Assembly: GCF_017562075.2 (NCBI RefSeq)
Contig: NC_054084.1
Span: 47,090,697-47,154,696, forward strand
DNA: 64,000 nucleotides
DNA from: Anopheles merus
Lineage: Eukaryota > Arthropoda > Insecta > Diptera > Culicidae
Direction of reading: 5' to 3'
How positions within the stretch are numbered: position 1 is the stretch's first letter; each line of letters opens with the position of its first letter. The position numbers and the translations under genes were made by a program. This document shows, piece after piece, positions 58,698-64,000 of the stretch. The notes beneath the pieces were generated by a model. It did no database searches, had not been told where the DNA came from, and saw nothing but the letters and a program-made list of their open reading frames with translations.

Positions 58698-59300
58698 CTA
58701 AGAGGGTTTCATCAGATTTGGACAGTGTCCATGTCTCAGAGGAGTATGTGAGTACTGGTACTAGATAGGTACTATATAGTCCCATCTTCGTCCGTCGCGA
58801 CAGGTTCTTCGAGGTAAACTGATTTTTCGGGCTGTAGAATCTGGTCAGCATCCTTGCGCGCAACTCAGCTACCATGCTATTGTCCTTTGTTCAATTCAAT
58901 TCCATTCAATTCAAGTTTATTCAAATTGTCAGCCTAATGATTGAACAATTCCCGAATCTAAATAAATTCCTAACTTAACCTATCTTCATTCCTTTGTTGC
59001 TGACCTTTGACCCGAGATAGGTGAATTATTGAACGACTTCAAAAGTGCTATCTGTACGTCACACCTACGAAAATTCTGAATATTCTGAATATTTATTGGT
59101 AGGCCCGCTGATGTTGCCACCATCAGTTTGGTCTTTGCCTCATTTATCTGCAATCCGAGGCTCTCTGCCGCCTGCTCAATCCCTTGGTAGGCTTCTGCTA
59201 CATAGGAGAGCCGCAGACCAATTATGTCTATATCATCAGCGTATGCCAGGATCTGGGTTGACTTATAGAAGATGGTTCCCAAAGTCTCCACGCTCGAGTC
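58698..59300 (-). pseudogene. RTE-type LINE RT relic with YADD, two segments
   Basis: On the minus strand, 59291-58986 reads LAYADDIDIIGLRLS, AESLGLQINEAKTKLMVATS and RRCDVQIALLKSFNN. Positions 58875-58698 read LRARMLTRFYSPKNQFTSKN, LSRRTKMGLYSTYLVPVLTY and SSETWTLSKSDETLL. These are consecutive parts of an RTE-type RT, separated by a gap with AATTC repeats (about 58890-58925). The catalytic YADD survives but the frame does not. Confidence 0.8.
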
Positions 59301-59425
59301 ATAGAATGGTCATAGAATGACTCCGGAAGGCTCCAGACGACTCCGGACGGATCTAGTGGTTCCATTTTGCCGGAGTCGGAATCGGACTAACAATAGTCGG
59401 AGTCAGATCGGAGTTGTGGGTACGC
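59282..59425. repeat. Degenerate GACTCCGGA repeat
   Basis: GACTCCGGA/CGGAGTCGGA motifs recur about ten times in both orientations over 140 bp. Confidence 0.5.
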
Positions 59426-59451
59426 TCCAGAGAGCACATGACTAGTTTGAA

Positions 59452-59522
59452 CACACGATGGGCATGTTGTTAAGTCGTGTGAGATGACGATGACGGGTCT
59501 TCCCCATCTAGACCACCTCCGG
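59452..59522 (-). mobile_element. SINE head fragment (copy 10)
   Basis: GATGGGCATGTTGTTAAGTC and GTGAGATGACGATGACGGGT on the plus strand are the reverse of the SINE head between boxes A and B. Confidence 0.5.
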
Positions 59523-61870
59523 TTATTACGCTAGATAAGAAGAAACGAAGCGTTGGAGTAACATTTTTGGAATATTGTTCTGTACTCCTCGGATTGCATA
59601 TGCTTCTATTGTATGTATTGAAACTAGAAATTAATACTATCCTGTGTAAAATCGGATATATCAGCTAGTTTATAATTACCTGAATATTTACTTATTAAAA
59701 TCGAAACATACCATAACCACTGATAAAATTTGTTACTATCAATTTTTAGATTCAATTTATAGTTTATACATTAAAAAAAAAATGAAATAAAGCAAGATAA
59801 ATCAAATGCATATCGATCGTGTGCAGTATCGCCGACTTTGCACTGACACTCTGTACTCTCCGCTAATAGATACATAATTGCCTATTGCTGATGTGCATTA
59901 ATTCAAATTTAATTGCACTCGTTTTGCCAGAAAACCGTTTCTCTCACACCTTGGCCCACTGTACACTGCACAGCAGTCTCGGGGTTCGGTATTGTATTGT
60001 CCTCCCTAAAAATGGTTAATTTTAAAATTGTCATAAAACCTGACACTATTAAGCTTTGTGCGTAGTAGCTACCTACCGTGCTAGGTAATACAGGCGAGCG
60101 TTTTCCGGGGCCAGAGAGTCGCAATGCAGGCAGCAATTCGATCGTAAAGTGACACCGGCAAATCCACTAATAGCTCGGAATGTGTCTGCTGAAAAATGTG
60201 GCCAATTAATCCTGCTACGGCGAACGATGCTAATGGATGAGGCCGTACATTGGAAAAAGGGTTATAGCATTGGAAAAAAGCGTTATGTGTGTGTGTGGGG
60301 TTATGTTTTAAATCTTTTCAAGCATTTCGGCGAATTATTTGTGACACATGTAAGCTTAATCATATCATGATTTATCCCAAAAGCAGCCGCTCGAAAATTG
60401 ATAATTGGATTCACCGAATTCCGTAACTGACAGTGGCCACCGATGGGAAAATGGCTCTCAAACGTGGTTCATCATCAATGCTTTAAAGACATTCGTAGAG
60501 TCGCAACTAACGCACGGTCGCATGGTGTGGAAAAGTGGGGAAAAGTGAGGAAACGAACTTAACGTTAAAACACTGTGCAGAAATCGAAAGAAAACTCGAT
60601 TACCCTTACGCCGAAACGATTTATCGGGCGTACAGTAAATAGCTAATGAATGAATAAATAATGAGTTTTAATCAATCTAAATAAATAGATCCCATCTAAC
60701 AATTGGAAACAGTGGTGGCGCTCTACGAGTTTCGCAATAGGCCGAAGGAAACTTGAAAGCTTAAAATGTGGCTACAAGAGCTGCTGGTAGTTAAAGAGAC
60801 TTCGCTATCAGCCTAGCCCGCCTTCATTAGGCGTTTGTGTTCATTTGCAACAGAGTACAGTAAACCCGGGGCAAATGCGCGGAATAACGGCGAGACGATA
60901 ATACGGCCGTTGAATGATTGGAACGCTTGCCGGGTTGGGTGCACCCTCAAAACCCTTGCCGTTGGGATGGCGTTTGGATGGCGTTGGGCAAGGGTTTCGC
61001 TTCGGCACTAATTAATACGCACTCAACGTTTTCAATTGCCTGTCGGTGGGGAGGAAGCTGCTGTTGAGTATGAGCAATGCGTTAACATGCGCTACGATGG
61101 GTTAGTCAATCGTTGGTAGCCTATCTTTTTCGATGGTGCAGAGTCAATCGGATCGTTTCATACAGCATTAGTGGTAGTTGAGAAATGTGCTTGAGAGTGA
61201 AATGAAGAGTGCAGTGACACCATTTTTAATTGCTGCGCTTGATGGTAAAATAGGGATAATATGTAGAAGAAGGGTGTTCAAGTTGCATGGTGGAAGTGTT
61301 TTTATAGAACCCAGCAGATTTGTTTGCACACTCATGTGGAATGACTAGATGCTCGAAAAGGGCTACAGTTCTAAATTAGCTTCATACACATAGATACATT
61401 TTATAATATTCAACGAAGGTATAAAGATTACTTACTACTTAGGTGGTATGTTACGTAGATTGTTGAATTAAGATGTGTTTTTTTTATTTGATGTAAAATA
61501 CTTATATTATGAACGGTTTTCTCATTCAGACGCTTAATGCATTTTAAACCGTTTTGAAGAATAAAAATCAAGTGCAATTTAAGTTTATTCACATCTCATA
61601 CACACAAATAAATTAAAATCCTACAACTTTTGCAGGCGTATTTTAATTGAAAGGTAAAACAAAAAGATTCACTAAAAGAAATATGTAAAAGAAGAGTAAC
61701 TAAGATGAATTGTAACGAAACCTAGATGAACAATCATAAAAATAAAATAAAACAATTTAATAACATAAAACTGAAGAAACACACAATAAAGGAAATGTTA
61801 ATGAAAAGAGTAAATAGGAGAGAATGGACTATTGTCGGAAATATGAAGGGTCTGAGCTATTATAAAATGC
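59523..61870. other. Non-coding stretch
   Basis: No gene or repeat recognised over about 2.3 kb. Confidence 0.35.
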
Positions 61871-61872
61871 CA

Positions 61873-62765
61873 AAGTGAGTGTATATATCAGGTGGGCTTA
61901 TGGTGTTCTTCCTCACTAATGCATCGACAGACGATTTAACAATACGTTCCATAACAAAATCTAGAGTTTTAGTTTGCAAAAACTCTGGAGTATTTTGAAC
62001 AAAGAAGCCAAAACCAACGTGACGGCCAGTGTGTGGATTGATATCAAGATATAAAGGTATTCTAAGCAGTAAGACCAAGCCGTCCCTCCTGAATAAAAAC
62101 AAATAAAGGTCACCCGATTCTAACAAACCCGTTGCTTCACAATATACGATACAAAGAAAGTGATGTTTGAAGGCGTTCAACCAGGAAGCATGTAATAGTG
62201 TACTAATCGAACAAAAAATGTAGAACGCTAATGGAGAGTTGAGAGGCGTATAGCATGAATTTAATATCCAAACATTGCGGAAAAGATAGAAAGAATAGAA
62301 GACTCAATAAAACTGTATAACCGAGAGACGAAGCCGAGAGGCGAAAACAAAAAGCGCGGCATGCGAAAATCTGACAGAAGCAGACGATCGTCAGTCTTCT
62401 GATTAATTGCGTAGGAGAAAGATCGGCCACTAAGGTGCATTATTATAAAGATGAATAAAAAATTGAAAAAAGTGAAATATTGTAAAAAAATAGATAAATG
62501 AGCGAAAGGCACGGCAGAGAGTTCTTACCAATAGATCAGAGTTCCAGTTTACATATTATTAAGTTCCGTTCATTTTATGCATTATTCTCAAAAACTGTAG
62601 AACATAGTGAGAATTTTGGAAATTAGACTTAGGGGTGAGTATTTGAAAAAAATCATCAAAGCACTCAGTTTGTTATGGATCTAACTGTCAAACCGGGGTT
62701 CCTTCCTGTTTTCGTTTTAGACATCTAATTGCACTGGATAAGCCCACCTGATATATCAACTCACT
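61873..62765. repeat. About 890-bp segment bounded by 29-bp inverted repeats
   Basis: AAGTGAGTGTATATATCAGG followed by TGGGCTTAT at 61873 is inverted at 62737-62765 with two mismatches. The minus-strand frame 62180-61860 inside it reads like protein (LDINPHTGRHVGFGFFVQNT) and ends within the repeat (ISPPDIYTHF), but I recognise no family. Either a MITE-like element or an inverted pair of gene fragments. Confidence 0.45.
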
Positions 62766-63023
62766 TCGATAAATGTTGTGAAGTAGTAGCTCGTAGTATC
62801 CGAACGTACAATACGCGAACTGCGAGTTAGAGCGTATAGATCTAACAACACAAGAAATGTCGGGACATCACTATGTCCATCTAAGATGCGGCTTATGAAT
62901 CGAGCGCGTGCTTGAGAGTGTCTGAGTCCGTCTGACTACAAAGGATTGAAGGTTTAACAATCATCGTTAAACGCTTTTGACTTGTTCCAAATCTTAAATC
63001 CTAGTTGGATTTATCTCGAAGCA
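62766..63023. other. Non-coding spacer
   Basis: Nothing recognised. Confidence 0.3.
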
Positions 63024-63640
63024 TATTATTATTATTATTATTATTTATTTAATCTTCAACGGGCCGTATGGCCTAATTAAGATGTAACAGTTAAATTGAG
63101 AAAAAAAATACATAGCAAAAATAAGATTTGCATCGCAATTCATAAGAATGCATCGCAAAAGCCGGAGACGTTCCTTGAAGCACTGAGTTGAGATGTCGAA
63201 GTCGAAGCAATCCGAGACAGTGTTGAAGACAGCCGACATGCGGAACATAGGGTCAGACCGACCAGCACTGGAACGGGGTTGAGCGAGCCGTAGAGTTTCT
63301 CTAGACCTAAGTGTTCGGGATGGTGCATAGATATCGACTCGATGCAACAAAGGCGATGAGTCGATAGAGCCATTTAGCAATCCAGCGATGAAAGAGCACT
63401 GTGCATTGCATCTTCTAACCGAAAGAGGTTCAAGGCCTAGAAGACGGCACCGCGCAGCATACGGAGGAAGATTGTTGCGATCCTGCCAGGGAAGTAGGCG
63501 TAGGGCATATCTCGTGAGCTTACGTTGAATCGCCTCGAGTCGAGCAATTGAATTGCGGAGTGAGTAACGTACTAAGGAGCAGTATAGCATTTTGAGCCAT
63601 TCTGCATTCTTGGATGATAAGAATAAAAATAATCTAGCCA
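63024..63640 (-). mobile_element. 5'-truncated copy of the 34.9-kb CR1-like LINE
   Basis: From about 63552 down to 63024 this is a close inverse match to 35745-36265, including IARLEAIQRKLTRYALRLLP, the C-terminus, the UTR and the (TAA)n tail. Upstream of 63552 the coding sequence departs (MLYCSLVRYS), as if a related RT had been joined after a deletion. The end of the frame differs (RCILMNCDAN in place of WPQ-stop). Confidence 0.85.
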
Positions 63641-64000
63641 TACTTTGTTGCTACATCTGTACCGTGAACATGAGGTTATAATTATTTGCGTACTCAGGAC
63701 CAATAAACATACAACAATCTTTATGGAAAACAAACAAGAGTTTAGTTTAGAAGGATAAAATCGCTTCATTTTCGATAGAATGCTGTTTATTTTTTTCGTC
63801 ATCTATGAACCATAACCTCGTTTGACAAGATCCGATGCAAGCTGACATTTTTCTAATTTGCTTTGCTTAATACGTGCTCTGGAAATGGTTTTGGGTGTGG
63901 GTAAGGGGGGGGGGCTTACATCTAAATTCTATACCGTTTTGCAAAAGTCCCGTTCAATATCAAGCAGGTCGATCATCATCCACAGATTTCGTAGTTGTAT
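63641..64000. other. Non-coding stretch with a G tract
   Basis: A G11 run at 63904-63914. Nothing else recognised. Confidence 0.35.

Noticed and set aside
1..64000. CRISPR arrays, bacterial operons, conserved microRNAs
   Set aside because: No regularly spaced repeats and no bacterial genes; I looked for a few well-known insect microRNA cores by eye and saw none. A real search would be needed to exclude microRNAs.

Overview
The window looks like insect nuclear DNA, most likely a mosquito and plausibly Anopheles. The reasons are short GT-AG introns, an insect-type fat facets (USP9X) gene, a MADF/BESS gene, tRNA-like SINEs and several non-LTR retrotransposon groups typical of mosquitoes. The species call is an inference; no marker here fixes it.

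Layout. The first 21 kb carry the only two host genes I can support, both on the + strand. A six-exon MADF-domain gene (1173-2796, about 410 residues) is a probable DNA-binding regulator. A 16-exon ubiquitin-specific protease, the fat facets/USP9X orthologue (9162-19716, about 2,990 residues), has its catalytic Cys, His and Asp in place. Between them (3.2-7.8 kb) is a dense nest of small inverted-repeat elements of three families that insert next to TA and have inserted into each other. The order of several insertions can be read from the sequence.

From 20.5 kb to the end I find no convincing host gene. This is repeat-rich intergenic or intronic DNA. It holds: three decayed RTE-type LINE relics; CR1-like LINE 3' ends with differing short-repeat tails; a decayed and an intact Jockey-clade LINE; a 5'-truncated LINE 3' end encoding RNase H; a copia-type gag relic; at least ten copies of a tRNA-derived SINE; pogo-like and other MITEs; degenerate minisatellites shared by distant loci; and simple repeats.

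How the parts relate. The best mobile element is at 49199-53502. It is a complete Jockey-clade LINE with both ORFs open, the ORFs overlapping as TGATG, a perfect 12-bp target-site duplication, and a 3' tail of CCTAA units, the complement of the insect telomere repeat TTAGG. A second relationship stands out: the RNase H LINE (9-bp target duplication) and the SINEs end in nearly the same 3' sequence, CCAAATAG or CCAATCA followed by (AAG)n. That is what is expected if the SINE uses that LINE's reverse transcriptase.
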